A DNA stretch of 64,000 nucleotides from Noviluteimonas lactosilytica (GTDB lineage: Bacteria; Pseudomonadota; Gammaproteobacteria; Xanthomonadales; Xanthomonadaceae), in assembly GCF_020866925.1 (NCBI RefSeq), contig NZ_JAJGAK010000001.1, positions 974,189-1,038,188 on the forward strand. Direction: 5' to 3'. Below, piece after piece: positions 9,679-18,773 of this stretch. The notes under the pieces were generated by a model. The model saw only the letters and a program-made list of their open reading frames with translations, was not told the DNA's origin and made no database searches. The position numbers and the translations under genes are program-made. Position 1 is the first letter of the stretch. Each line of letters begins with the position of its first letter.

Positions 9679-10695
9679 CTAGAAGGACTGCGCGGCGTGC
9701 CAGCGCAGCGCGGTTTCGATGATCGGTTCCAGCCGGTCGTACGCGGGGCGCCATCCGAGCGCCGCGCGCGCACGGTCGCTTGCCGCCACCAGCACGGCCG
9801 GATCGCCCGCGCGCCGCGGCTCGATCGAATACGGGATCGCGCGACCGCTCACCGCTTCGGCCGCCGCGATCACTTCGCGCACGGAGAAGCCGGTGCCGTT
9901 GCCGAGGTTGAACGCGTGTGCACCCGCTTGCGCGTCGAGGAAGTCGAGCGCGCGCAGGTGTGCATCGGCGAGATCGTCGACATGCACGTAATCGCGCACG
10001 CACGTGCCGTCCGGCGTCGGCCAATCGTCGCCGAACACCTTCAATGCGGGACCGGTGCCGAGCGCGGCGCGCAACACGTTGGGAACCAGGTGTGTTTCCG
10101 GCGCATGCGATTCGCCGATCACGCCATCCGGGCTCGCGCCCGCCGCGTTGAAGTAGCGCAGCGCGACCGAACGCAATCCGTATGCGGTGGCGGCATCGGC
10201 GAGGATGCGTTCGACCATCGCCTTGCTCGCGCCGTAAGGATTGATCGGTTGCCTCGGATGATCCTCGTCGATGCGCGCCGACTGCGGTTGCCCGAACACC
10301 GCGGCGGTCGACGAGAACACCAGGCGATCGACGCCATGGCGCCGCATCGCCTGCAACAGCACCAGCGTGCTGCCGACGTTGCTCGTGTAATACGCGTACG
10401 GATCGGCGACCGATTCGCCGACCAGCGAACGCGCGCAGAAATGCATCACCGCATCGAAGCGCGCGTTGCCGAAGACGCGATCGAGCGCATCCGCATCGCC
10501 GATGTCCGCTTCGACCAGCTCGCCCCAGCGCACCGCTTCGCGATGACCGGTGGAGAGATCGTCGAGGACGGTGACGCGGTGGTCGCGTTCGGCGAGCCAG
10601 CGCGCCATGTGGCTGCCGATGTAGCCCGCGCCGCCGCAGACCAGGACGTGCTTCTTTGCGGCAGGCTTCCTGGAGTCGGGCGTGTGCTCGGGCAT
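9679..10695 (-). CDS. galE: UDP-glucose 4-epimerase
   Basis: Short-chain dehydrogenase/reductase-type NAD-dependent epimerase interconverting UDP-glucose and UDP-galactose for surface polysaccharide and galactose metabolism. The Rossmann signature GGAGYIG is at residues 21-27, followed by LDDLSTGHREAV. The catalytic YxxxK is in NPYGASKAMVER near residue 156, after the SSTAAVFG serine region. The substrate segment RYFNAAGASPDG and YVHVDDLADAHL are typical GalE. At 338 residues it has family length, with a 14-residue polar N-terminal extension before the first strand. ATG 10695 lies only 22 bases from a strong hairpin, so it may depend on a short promoter there or on readthrough from the adhesin gene upstream. 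Confidence 0.94.
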   Translation of the reverse strand: MPEHTPDSRKPAAKKHVLVCGGAGYIGSHMARWLAERDHRVTVLDDLSTGHREAVRWGELVEADIGDADALDRVFGNARFDAVMHFCARSLVGESVADPYAYYTSNVGSTLVLLQAMRRHGVDRLVFSSTAAVFGQPQSARIDEDHPRQPINPYGASKAMVERILADAATAYGLRSVALRYFNAAGASPDGVIGESHAPETHLVPNVLRAALGTGPALKVFGDDWPTPDGTCVRDYVHVDDLADAHLRALDFLDAQAGAHAFNLGNGTGFSVREVIAAAEAVSGRAIPYSIEPRRAGDPAVLVAASDRARAALGWRPAYDRLEPIIETALRWHAAQSF

Positions 10696-10717
10696 GCGCG
10701 GAAGGATGCCCGGAAAC

Positions 10718-10747
10718 GAACCGGGGCGGGAAGGCCCGCCCCGGTTC
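10718..10747. terminator. perfect 13-bp hairpin after the Ig-repeat adhesin gene
   Basis: GAACCGGGGCGGG (10718-10730) and its exact complement (10735-10747) flank the loop AAGG. It lies 21 bases beyond the adhesin stop, on the side where minus-strand transcription should end. No T-run follows. Confidence 0.75.
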
Positions 10748-10768
10748 GGGTCGATCGATGGAGCAGGA

Positions 10769-13700
10769 TCAGAAGTCGGCGCGGATCTGCAACCGCAGCG
10801 CCTGGCCCTCGAAGAGGTCTTCCGCGCTGCCTGCCGTGCCGTACTCGAAGGTGACCCGGACCGCGCCGAACGCCGCTTCGAGGCCGAACGCCGCGAGCGC
10901 GCTGCGTTCGTCGAGGCCGCGCACCGCGAGCACGTACGGCGAGGCCGGCGCGTCGAGGTACCACAGCTGCTGGTTCACCGATGCGCCGTTGCGGTCGCGC
11001 ACTTCGACGCGCACCTTCGGCGTCAGCGTGCCCCAGTTGAAGCGCAGGTCGTGGAAGGCCTCGGCACCCAGGACGAACGCCGAGTTGCGTTGCGACACGT
11101 CGCCGTACTGCAGCGCCAGCGGGCTGGTCGCCGATTCGGCGAAGCCGTCGAGCTCGGTACGCGCGTGTTCGTAGCGCAGGTACGGGACCAGGCCGCGATC
11201 GCCGTTGCGCCATTCGCCGCTCAGCTCGACACCGATGAACGCGTTGGTGCCGTCGCGTTGACCGACCACCACGCCCGCGTCGCCGAGGGCACGACGGCTG
11301 TCGAGGTCGAGGTCCGTGCGACCGGCGACGGCCGCGAGGCCGAAGGTGTCGCCGAGTGCGACGCGGCCGTACAGCATCCACGTCTTGCCATCGACATCGC
11401 CGCGATACCCCGACGCGCGTTCTGCGATATCCCAGCCGGTGCCGAGCGCGGCGCCGAAGCGGACCATGCCGAGCTGCATGTCGGCGCCGACGGTGAACGC
11501 GCCGGTGACCGAGGTGCCGCTGGCGTAGTTCGTGTCGTGCGTGCCGGAGGCCCACACTTCGATCGGCTGCTTGCATGCTTCGTTCGACTCGCCTTCCGAC
11601 GGCGCGCACGGCGCACGCGGCGCGTCGAGTCGGCGGAACACGTGCGACATCTGCATCTCGCCCTGGCGACGCGCGGCACCGAGTTGTTCGGTGACGCTGT
11701 CGATCACGCTCGGATCGCGCGTCGGATCCGGACGCACCAACGCGCCGATGATCAGGGTGAAGGCGCGCGAGCCCGCGTGGCCCAGGTCGTCTTCGCCGCG
11801 CACGGTGAACGTGTAGGTGCCCGGCGTCGTCGGCGTGCCCGACAGCGTGCCGTTGTTCGACAACGTCATGCCCGCCGGCAACGCACCATCGGAAACCGTG
11901 AACGTGTACGGCGCGGTGCCGCCGGTGGCGCCGAACGTCGCGCTGTACGGCGCACCGCCGTGGCCTTCCTCGAGCGTGCCCGGCGTGATGTCGAGCACGA
12001 TCGCTTCGGCGACGGCGAGCGTGTATGCGCGCGTGCCGAAGTTGCCGTCGGCGTCGGTCGCGGTGACGGTGAACGTCGCATCGCCCGCGGTCGTCGGCGT
12101 GCCGCTGATGTGGCCGTCGGCAGCGAGCACGAGGCCTTCCGGCAGCGTGCCTTCGGTGATCGCGAAGGTGTACGGCGCGCTGCCGCCGTTCGCGGTCAGC
12201 ACTTGCGCGTACGCATCGGCCGCGGTCGCACCCGGCAGCGTTTCCGGATCGACGTTGAGCAGGTCGCCGCCGGCGATCGCCAGCGCATAGGCGTGCGTCG
12301 CGGTGTCGCCGTTCGCGTCGGTGGCTTCGACCGAGAAGGTGAAGTCGCCGGCCGCGGTCGGCGTGCCGGTGAGTTCGCCGTTCGCGGCGATCGCCAGGCC
12401 CGCGGGCAACGCACCCGAGGCGAGGCCGAACGTGTACGGCGCAGTGCCGCCGGTCGCGGTGAACGTCTGCGCGAACGCGGTGCCGTTGGTGCCGCCGGCC
12501 AGCGTGTCCGGGGTGATCGCGATCGTCGCGGCCGCGATGGTCACGGCATACGCACGCGCGCCCTTGTCGCCATGCGCGTCGGTCGCTTCGACGGTGAAGG
12601 CGTACGAGCCCGCACCCGCCGGCGTGCCGGCGAGCTTGCCGTTCACGAGCGTCAAACCCTTGGGCAACGTGCCCGACGTCAGCGCGTACACATACGGCGC
12701 GCTGCCGCCGGTCGCGGCGAAGTCCTGCGAATACGCCTTGCCGTTGCTGCTGTTCGGCAGCGTCGCGGGCGTCACCGTGACGGACGCGGCGCCGACGACG
12801 AGCGCGTAGGAGCGAATGGTGTTGTCGCCGTTCGCATCGACCGCCTTGATGTCGAAGTGGAACGTGCCCGCCGCCACGCCCGGCGTACCGGCCAGCGTGC
12901 CGGCCGACGTCAGCGAGAGGCCCGCCGGCAACGTGCCCGAGTCGAGCGAGAACGCGTAGGGCGCGGTGCCGCCGTTCGCGGTGATCGACTGCGAGTACGC
13001 GGCGCCGTTCGCGGCATTGGGCAGCGAGTCGGGCGTGATCGCGACGGTCGCCGGATCGACGATGAGCGCGTAAGGCATCGACGAGGTGTCGCCGTTGGCG
13101 TCGGTGACGGTGACGGTGATGTCGTACGTATCGGCCGGGCACGTCGGCGTACCCGACAGCACGCCACCCGACGACATCGCCAGGCCGTTCGGCAACGTGC
13201 CCGTGGTGATCGCGTACGTGTAGGCCGGCGTACCGCCGGTCGCGCTGAGCGACTGCGAGTAGGCCGCGCCGTTCTTCGCGGTGGGCAGCGCGTTCGGCGT
13301 GATCGCGATGACCGCCGGGTCGATCGTGACCGTGTAGTCGCGCGAACCCGTGTCGCCGTTGTTGTCCGTCGCGGTGATCGTGAAGGTGTAGGAACCTGCG
13401 ACCGTCGGCGTGCCCGACAGCGTGGCGCCCGACAGCGACAGGCCCGTCGGCAGCGCGCCCGACGCGGTGAACGTGTACGGCGCATTGCCGTCGGTCGCAC
13501 CGAAGGTCGCGCTGTAGGCGGCGCTGTTGATGCCGCTGGGCAGCGACGACGGCGTCACCGCGATCATCGCGGACGCAACGCCGAGCGTGTAGGCCTGGTC
13601 GAGCGTGTCGCCGTTGGCGTCGCGCACGCGCACCGTGATCGGATACGCACCGGCGGTCGCGTTCGGCGTGCCGGAGAACGCGCCGGCCGACGAGAAGGCG

Positions 13701-16567
13701 ATGCCGGTCGGCAGCGCGCCCGACACGAGCGAGAACGTGTACGGCGCGGCGCCGCCCGATGCAGTGAGGTCTTCCTGGTAAGCGCGCGCGTTCACCGCGC
13801 TAGGCAGCGTGCCCGGCGAGAGGGTGAGCGTCGCGCCGCCGATGACGAGCGAATACGTCTCCGTCGCGGTGTCGCCGAATGCATCGGTGACGGTCACGTC
13901 GAATGCGTACGAACCGGAGGCGCCGTTCGGCGTACCGGACAACACACCCGCCGGCGATAGCGCGAGGCCCGTCGGCAACGCAGTCGACGCATACGCGTAC
14001 GGCGCGGTGCCGCCCGACGTGGTGAACGTCTGGCTGTACGCGACGCCGTTGGTCGCACCAGGCAGCGAGGCCGGCGCGATCGCGAGCGTCGCGGCGGAGA
14101 CCGCGACCGTATAGGTGCGCGAACCGGTGGAAGCGAAGCTGTCCGTCGCGGTGATGGTGAAGGTGTACGAACCCGCGGCCGTCGGCGTGCCCGACAGCGT
14201 GTCGCCTGCCAGCGCGAGGCCGGTGGGCAGCGTGCCGGTATGCGAGTACGCGTACGGTGCCGTGCCGCCCGACGCGGTGAACGTCGTGCTGTACGCGGTG
14301 CTCTTCGTGCCGGCCGGCAGCGTCGTCGGATCGACGGTGACCGTCGCGGCAATCACTTCCAGCGAGTACGCCTTGACCGCGGTGTCGCCGTTCTGGTCGG
14401 TCGCGGTGACGGTGAAGTTGTACGTGCCCGTCGCGGTCGGCGTGCCCGACACCGTGTCGCCGAGCAGCGTGATGCCCGGAGGCAACGCACCGGCGGTGAT
14501 CGTGTAGACGTACGGGCCGGTGCCGCCGGTGGTGAACAGTTGCTGCGAGAACAACACGCCCACGGTCGACTGCGGCATGAACGCCGGCGCGACGCCCATC
14601 GACGCGGGATCGATGGTGAGCGTGTAGCTGCGCGAGGTCGACGCAAGCGCTGCATCATCGACGCGGATGGTGAAGCTGTACGGGCCCGCGGCAGTGGCCG
14701 GCGTGCCGCTCAGCGTGCCGTCGGAGGCGAGCGTTACACCGGTGGGCAGCGTGCCGGACTCGACGGTGAAGGTGTAAGGCGCCACACCGCCTGCGGCGAT
14801 GAACGATTCGGAGTACGCGAACCCGTTCCTGCCATTCGAAAGCGAAGTCGGACCGAACGTGAGCGGCTCGGCGACGATCGTGAGCGAAATCGTCACGGTC
14901 TTCGAATCGCCGTTCGCATCGGTCGCGGTGACATCGAACGTGTACGTGCCCGGCGTGGTCGACGCGCCCGACAGCGTGCCGCCGCCCGACAACGTGATGC
15001 CCGGCGGAAGCGTGCCGCTCGTGGTGAACGTGTACGGGCCGGTGCCGCCGCTCGCGGTGAACGTCGTGTTGACCGGCGTGCCGCTCGCGACATCGGCGAG
15101 CGACGACGGCGACACGGTGATGCTGGCCGGCGTCACGACCAGCGTGTAACCGTGCAGCCCGCTGTCGCCGAGCATGTCGGTCGCGATGACGTTGAAGTTG
15201 AACGTGCCCGCGCTGGTCGGCGTGCCCGAAAGCGTGCCGTCGTTCTGCAGGGTCACGCCGGTCGGCAGCATGGAGGCCATGCCGAGCGAGTAGATGTAGG
15301 GGGCGGTGCCGCCGGTGGCGGTGAACACCTGGCTGTAGGCGACGCCGTTGTTCGCGCTGGGCACGGAGCTCGGCGACAGCGAGATCGTCGCTGCGGTGAT
15401 CGCGACCGTGTACGCGCGCGTGCCGAAGTTGCCGTTGGCATCCTGCGCGCGCACGGTGAAGTTGGAGGTGCCGATCGCATTCGGCGTGCCGGTGATCGCA
15501 CCGGTCGACGGCGCGATCGACAGGCCGCTCGGCAGCGAACCGGCGGAAATCGAATACACGAACGGAGCGGTGCCGCTCGAGGTGACCGTCTGGCTATACG
15601 CGGTCGACCTGGCGCCGTTGGGCAGCGATGCCGGCGCAAGGACCAGCGAGTTGCTGCCCGCGATCGCCACCGTGTACGCGCGCGTGCCGGTGTTGCCGAG
15701 CGAGTCGGTCGCCTGCACGGTGAAGTTGTAGCTGCCCGCGACATTCGGCACGCCCACGATGAAACCGGAGGCCAGGGAGACTCCGGTCGGCGGCGAGCCC
15801 GCGCTGATCGCGTAGGTATACGGACCGGTGCCGTTGCCCACGCTGAGCGCCTGCGAATACGGCACCGTCGTCTGGCCGCCAGGCATGATCGACGGGAGGA
15901 CGTTGAGGATCACCGGCGGCGCCGCGTTGATCGTGATCGAGAACGTCGACACACCCGTGCGCGACGATGCATCGGTCGAGCGCACGGTGAACGAGTACGT
16001 GCCCGCGAGCGTCGGCGTGCCGCTCAGCGCGCCGGTGGTCGCGAGCGTCACGCCCGGGGGCAGCGTGCCGCCGACGAGCGCGTACGTGTACGGCGAGCTG
16101 CCGCCGGTGGTCGTCAGCGATCCGCTGTACGCGGTCCCGACCGTGCCGGTCGGCGGCGTGCCGCCCACCGTCAGCAGGCACGAGCCGGTCGCACCACCGG
16201 TCACGTTGAACGAGAACTCGTTGCTGCCGTTGAACAGCGCCGTCGTTCCGTTCCCCGAGATCTGGAGGGTGAACTTCTTGTTGCCGTTCGTGGCGCAGGT
16301 CATGCCGCTGACCAGGCCCGAACTCGACACCGAGATGCCAGCCGGCAACCCCGCGCCGACGACCGTGAACGTGTACGGCCCCATGTAACCCGAAGGTCCC
16401 GACGGCACGATCTGCTGCGAATAGGCCGCACCGGCCGTCACGCTCGCGAGATTGGTTTCGACGGCGATGCCGTCGACGGTTCGGACGGAAGCGAATGCAG
16501 GCGCGGCGATGAGCGTCGCGACGGCCACGAACGTGGCGGCCGCGGCCCGAAGAAGGCGGCTGAGCAT
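10769..16567 (-). CDS. giant putative-Ig-repeat adhesin with C-terminal autotransporter barrel
   Basis: A 1932-residue surface protein. A Sec signal peptide (residues 1-26, ending AAPAFA) leads to a divergent first repeat. Seventeen tandem repeats of about 87 residues follow (about 132-1607), of the putative-Ig (He_PIG/cadherin-like) type. Each has a variant of LPxAxNGxAYSQxFxATGG, then APYTYxxxxGxLPxGL, LSGTPTxAG and FTVTATDANGD. Residues 1607-1640 link to an autotransporter-type beta-barrel of about 290 residues (VEVWASGTHDTNY region to the terminal LRLQIRADF, with C-terminal Phe). It is probably a type V secreted, cell-bound adhesin or biofilm protein; ligand unknown. ATG 16567 is preceded by CAGGGGAAATCC. 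It is monocistronic, ended by the 10718 hairpin. Two cysteines precede the barrel (PCAPSEGESNEAC). Confidence 0.9.
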   Translation of the reverse strand: MLSRLLRAAAATFVAVATLIAAPAFASVRTVDGIAVETNLASVTAGAAYSQQIVPSGPSGYMGPYTFTVVGAGLPAGISVSSSGLVSGMTCATNGNKKFTLQISGNGTTALFNGSNEFSFNVTGGATGSCLLTVGGTPPTGTVGTAYSGSLTTTGGSSPYTYALVGGTLPPGVTLATTGALSGTPTLAGTYSFTVRSTDASSRTGVSTFSITINAAPPVILNVLPSIMPGGQTTVPYSQALSVGNGTGPYTYAISAGSPPTGVSLASGFIVGVPNVAGSYNFTVQATDSLGNTGTRAYTVAIAGSNSLVLAPASLPNGARSTAYSQTVTSSGTAPFVYSISAGSLPSGLSIAPSTGAITGTPNAIGTSNFTVRAQDANGNFGTRAYTVAITAATISLSPSSVPSANNGVAYSQVFTATGGTAPYIYSLGMASMLPTGVTLQNDGTLSGTPTSAGTFNFNVIATDMLGDSGLHGYTLVVTPASITVSPSSLADVASGTPVNTTFTASGGTGPYTFTTSGTLPPGITLSGGGTLSGASTTPGTYTFDVTATDANGDSKTVTISLTIVAEPLTFGPTSLSNGRNGFAYSESFIAAGGVAPYTFTVESGTLPTGVTLASDGTLSGTPATAAGPYSFTIRVDDAALASTSRSYTLTIDPASMGVAPAFMPQSTVGVLFSQQLFTTGGTGPYVYTITAGALPPGITLLGDTVSGTPTATGTYNFTVTATDQNGDTAVKAYSLEVIAATVTVDPTTLPAGTKSTAYSTTFTASGGTAPYAYSHTGTLPTGLALAGDTLSGTPTAAGSYTFTITATDSFASTGSRTYTVAVSAATLAIAPASLPGATNGVAYSQTFTTSGGTAPYAYASTALPTGLALSPAGVLSGTPNGASGSYAFDVTVTDAFGDTATETYSLVIGGATLTLSPGTLPSAVNARAYQEDLTASGGAAPYTFSLVSGALPTGIAFSSAGAFSGTPNATAGAYPITVRVRDANGDTLDQAYTLGVASAMIAVTPSSLPSGINSAAYSATFGATDGNAPYTFTASGALPTGLSLSGATLSGTPTVAGSYTFTITATDNNGDTGSRDYTVTIDPAVIAITPNALPTAKNGAAYSQSLSATGGTPAYTYAITTGTLPNGLAMSSGGVLSGTPTCPADTYDITVTVTDANGDTSSMPYALIVDPATVAITPDSLPNAANGAAYSQSITANGGTAPYAFSLDSGTLPAGLSLTSAGTLAGTPGVAAGTFHFDIKAVDANGDNTIRSYALVVGAASVTVTPATLPNSSNGKAYSQDFAATGGSAPYVYALTSGTLPKGLTLVNGKLAGTPAGAGSYAFTVEATDAHGDKGARAYAVTIAAATIAITPDTLAGGTNGTAFAQTFTATGGTAPYTFGLASGALPAGLAIAANGELTGTPTAAGDFTFSVEATDANGDTATHAYALAIAGGDLLNVDPETLPGATAADAYAQVLTANGGSAPYTFAITEGTLPEGLVLAADGHISGTPTTAGDATFTVTATDADGNFGTRAYTLAVAEAIVLDITPGTLEEGHGGAPYSATFGATGGTAPYTFTVSDGALPAGMTLSNNGTLSGTPTTPGTYTFTVRGEDDLGHAGSRAFTLIIGALVRPDPTRDPSVIDSVTEQLGAARRQGEMQMSHVFRRLDAPRAPCAPSEGESNEACKQPIEVWASGTHDTNYASGTSVTGAFTVGADMQLGMVRFGAALGTGWDIAERASGYRGDVDGKTWMLYGRVALGDTFGLAAVAGRTDLDLDSRRALGDAGVVVGQRDGTNAFIGVELSGEWRNGDRGLVPYLRYEHARTELDGFAESATSPLALQYGDVSQRNSAFVLGAEAFHDLRFNWGTLTPKVRVEVRDRNGASVNQQLWYLDAPASPYVLAVRGLDERSALAAFGLEAAFGAVRVTFEYGTAGSAEDLFEGQALRLQIRADF
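11748..16174 (-). repeat. array of 17 imperfect ~260-bp coding repeats (putative-Ig domains)
   Basis: Tandem, in-frame repeats encode one Ig-like fold each, averaging 260 bases. They are diverged in sequence but share phase and conserved cores, so repeat number could change by recombination without breaking the frame. The most similar neighbours at protein level are the C-terminal ones (about 11.7-13.5 kb). Confidence 0.85.
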
Positions 16568-16849
16568 GTTGCGGATTTCCCCTGTGAGAGCCCCAGATGC
16601 CTTTCACGTCCCCCTGACGCGGCATGTGGCGCGGCGCGAGTGTGACATCGGCCCGGAACCGATTTCAACCTCCATCACACTTCCGGACATTCGTTCTTGC
16701 GTTCTCTGATTTGGACGACGACAGCCTCGGTCAATAGGTGACCTTCGGTGTCACTTCCGGACCGCCACGGCCCTGCCCCACGAGGAACTTGATCGCCTGG
16801 CGCACATCGCCGAAGGTCGTTGCATCGCGGCGGCAGGGAAACGAGTGCG
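16568..16849. other. 282-base divergent promoter region
   Basis: This lies between the Ig-repeat adhesin (minus) and the patatin-like gene (plus). The adhesin's ribosome-binding site (CAGGGGAAATCC, 16573-16584) is inside. The stretch around 16655-16735 is less G+C-rich and is the likely promoter zone. No operator or RNA is evident. Confidence 0.5.
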
Positions 16850-18769
16850 ATGAAGTACTGCGACCTGGTGATGAAGGGCGGGATCACGAGCGGCATCGTG
16901 TATCCGAATGCGGTGCTCACCCTCGCGCGCGAGTTCCGTTTCAAGAGCGTGGGCGGAACATCGGCGGGTGCGATCGCGGCCGCGGTCACGGCAGCCGCCG
17001 CGTATGGCGATCGACGCATCGCAAATGGCGATCCCGCGATGCACGACGCACCCGGCGCAGGGTTCGATGGATTGCGCGACGTCGCCGCGCAACTCACGAC
17101 GCAAGGCTTCATCCATCGCCTCTTCCAGCCCGCGATGGGCGTGCGCAATGCGTATCGCGCGCTGGTCGTGTGCGCGGGCGCCGCGCCGAAGTGGAAGAAG
17201 ATCGCGGCCGCATCGCTCGCCGTGCTGGCGACGGCGCCGCTCGAATTCCTGCTGGTGTTCGGATTGCTGCTCGCGCTCGGGTATTCGCTCGCGAACACCG
17301 GCGGCCTGCTCGCGATGCTCACGCCTTCCTTTTTCTGCGGTTATGCGGCGGCGACGGTGTCGTCGGTGTTGCGCGTCGCACGCGTGGTGCGCGGCAACCA
17401 GTTCGGGCTGTGTGTCGGCATGCGCGAACGCGGCGCATCGACGCCCGCGCTGACGGAGTGGTTGCACGCCACGCTGCAGCGCCTCGCCGGCAAACCGCTC
17501 GATGCGCCGCTGACGTTCGCCGACCTGTGCGGCGCGCCGCGCTTTCCCGGCGAACCCGCGACGCCCGACGCACTCGTGCTGCGCATGATCACCACCAGCA
17601 TCTCGCATCGCGAACCGCGCACCCTGCCCTTCCGCGACGTGCGCTTCTGGTTCCTGCGCGAAGAGTTCGATCGTTTGTTCCCGAAGGTCGTCGTCGACTG
17701 GATGGTCGACAACGGCGGCGCGCCGGAGCAGGTGGAAGGCAAGACGTATTACCCGTTGCCCGCGGACGACGACCTCCCCGTGCTCGTCGCCACGCGCATG
17801 AGCCTGAGCTTCCCGTTGCTGGTGAGCGCGGTGCCGCTGCACGAGCCGGCGAAGCGCATGCCGGCAGAACCCGAAGCAGTGATCGAACCCGAGCGCGCGC
17901 CCGCAACACCCGCGAAATCCGCCGCCGACAGCGTCGATCAACTCGCCGCTGGCGGCGCGCGCACGCCATCGTCGGGCACGCCGTCCACGGACGCGCCGTC
18001 GAGGGACGCGCCGTCGAACATCGCGTCGATGCGCACGGTGTGGTTCTCCGACGGCGGCATCGGCAGCAACTTCCCGATCCACCTGTTCGACGCCGCGCTT
18101 CCGCTGTGGCCCACTTTCGCGATCAACCTGGTGTACGCGGCGGTCGACGACACCAGCGTGTCGCGCCACGGCGCGATCTTCCTGCCCGAACGCAATGCAC
18201 AGGGTTGGCAACGCACGTACGCGCGACTCGGCGACGGCAACGCGGCGGGCGACGTCGCGGGCTTCCTGTTCGGGATCGTCGCGACGATGCAGAACTGGCG
18301 CGACCTGTTGCTCGCGCGCGCACCCGGCCAGCGCGACCGCATCGTGCACGTCGCACTGGAAGGCGACGAAGGCGGGATGAACCTCAACATGCCGCAGGCG
18401 GTGCTCGAACGCATCGCGGCGAAGGGCGCGGCCGCGGGCGAACGCTTCAACGCGTTCTCGTTCGAGAACCACTACTGGATCCGCTGGCGCAACCTCGCCT
18501 CCGGCCTGCAGCGCTACACGCTGCAGGTCGCGCGCACGCATGACGCGACGCTGCGCATCCCCGATTACGCGAGCGCGTATGCGTTGCCGGAATCGCCGGA
18601 TGCGGCGCCGCCCTCGTATCCGTACACCGATTACTTCCAGCGCAACGAATCCACGCGCCTGCTGCTGCAACTCGTCCACCAGGGCGAGGCCTGGGCCGAC
18701 ATGCAGCCCGACCTCACCCAGGGCGCGCCGCGCCCCTTGCCGCAGATGACGATCACGCCGATCTATTGA
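16850..18769 (+). CDS. patatin-like phospholipase with internal membrane segments
   Basis: A 639-residue patatin-family lipid acyl hydrolase using a Ser-Asp dyad. The oxyanion segment GGITSGIVYP is at residues 10-19. The nucleophile elbow GGTSAG puts Ser at 38, and the Asp motif SDGGIGSNFP lies near residue 400. Between them are two hydrophobic stretches (about 120-150 and 152-175), so the enzyme is probably membrane-associated. A Pro/Ala/Ser-rich insert (about 345-390, with repeated DAPS) precedes the Asp motif. I chose ATG 16850 (MKYCDLVMKGG), with AGGGAA upstream, over an in-frame TTG at 16820, because patatin domains begin at the oxyanion strand. It converges on the pilin operon with four bases between stops. 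Substrate is unknown; it could be a housekeeping lipase or an effector. Confidence 0.88.
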   Translation: MKYCDLVMKGGITSGIVYPNAVLTLAREFRFKSVGGTSAGAIAAAVTAAAAYGDRRIANGDPAMHDAPGAGFDGLRDVAAQLTTQGFIHRLFQPAMGVRNAYRALVVCAGAAPKWKKIAAASLAVLATAPLEFLLVFGLLLALGYSLANTGGLLAMLTPSFFCGYAAATVSSVLRVARVVRGNQFGLCVGMRERGASTPALTEWLHATLQRLAGKPLDAPLTFADLCGAPRFPGEPATPDALVLRMITTSISHREPRTLPFRDVRFWFLREEFDRLFPKVVVDWMVDNGGAPEQVEGKTYYPLPADDDLPVLVATRMSLSFPLLVSAVPLHEPAKRMPAEPEAVIEPERAPATPAKSAADSVDQLAAGGARTPSSGTPSTDAPSRDAPSNIASMRTVWFSDGGIGSNFPIHLFDAALPLWPTFAINLVYAAVDDTSVSRHGAIFLPERNAQGWQRTYARLGDGNAAGDVAGFLFGIVATMQNWRDLLLARAPGQRDRIVHVALEGDEGGMNLNMPQAVLERIAAKGAAAGERFNAFSFENHYWIRWRNLASGLQRYTLQVARTHDATLRIPDYASAYALPESPDAAPPSYPYTDYFQRNESTRLLLQLVHQGEAWADMQPDLTQGAPRPLPQMTITPIY

Positions 18770-18773
18770 AGGC

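Noticed and set aside
10682-13960. Long plus-strand frame with repeating Arg/Gly/Val text opposite the Ig-repeat adhesin
   Set aside because: Its repetition mirrors the adhesin's coding repeats; no start context or domain supports it.
11748-16174. CRISPR-like or DNA satellite array
   Set aside because: Period is about 260 bases, the repeats are imperfect, and they encode a protein fold; there are no short identical repeats with unique spacers.
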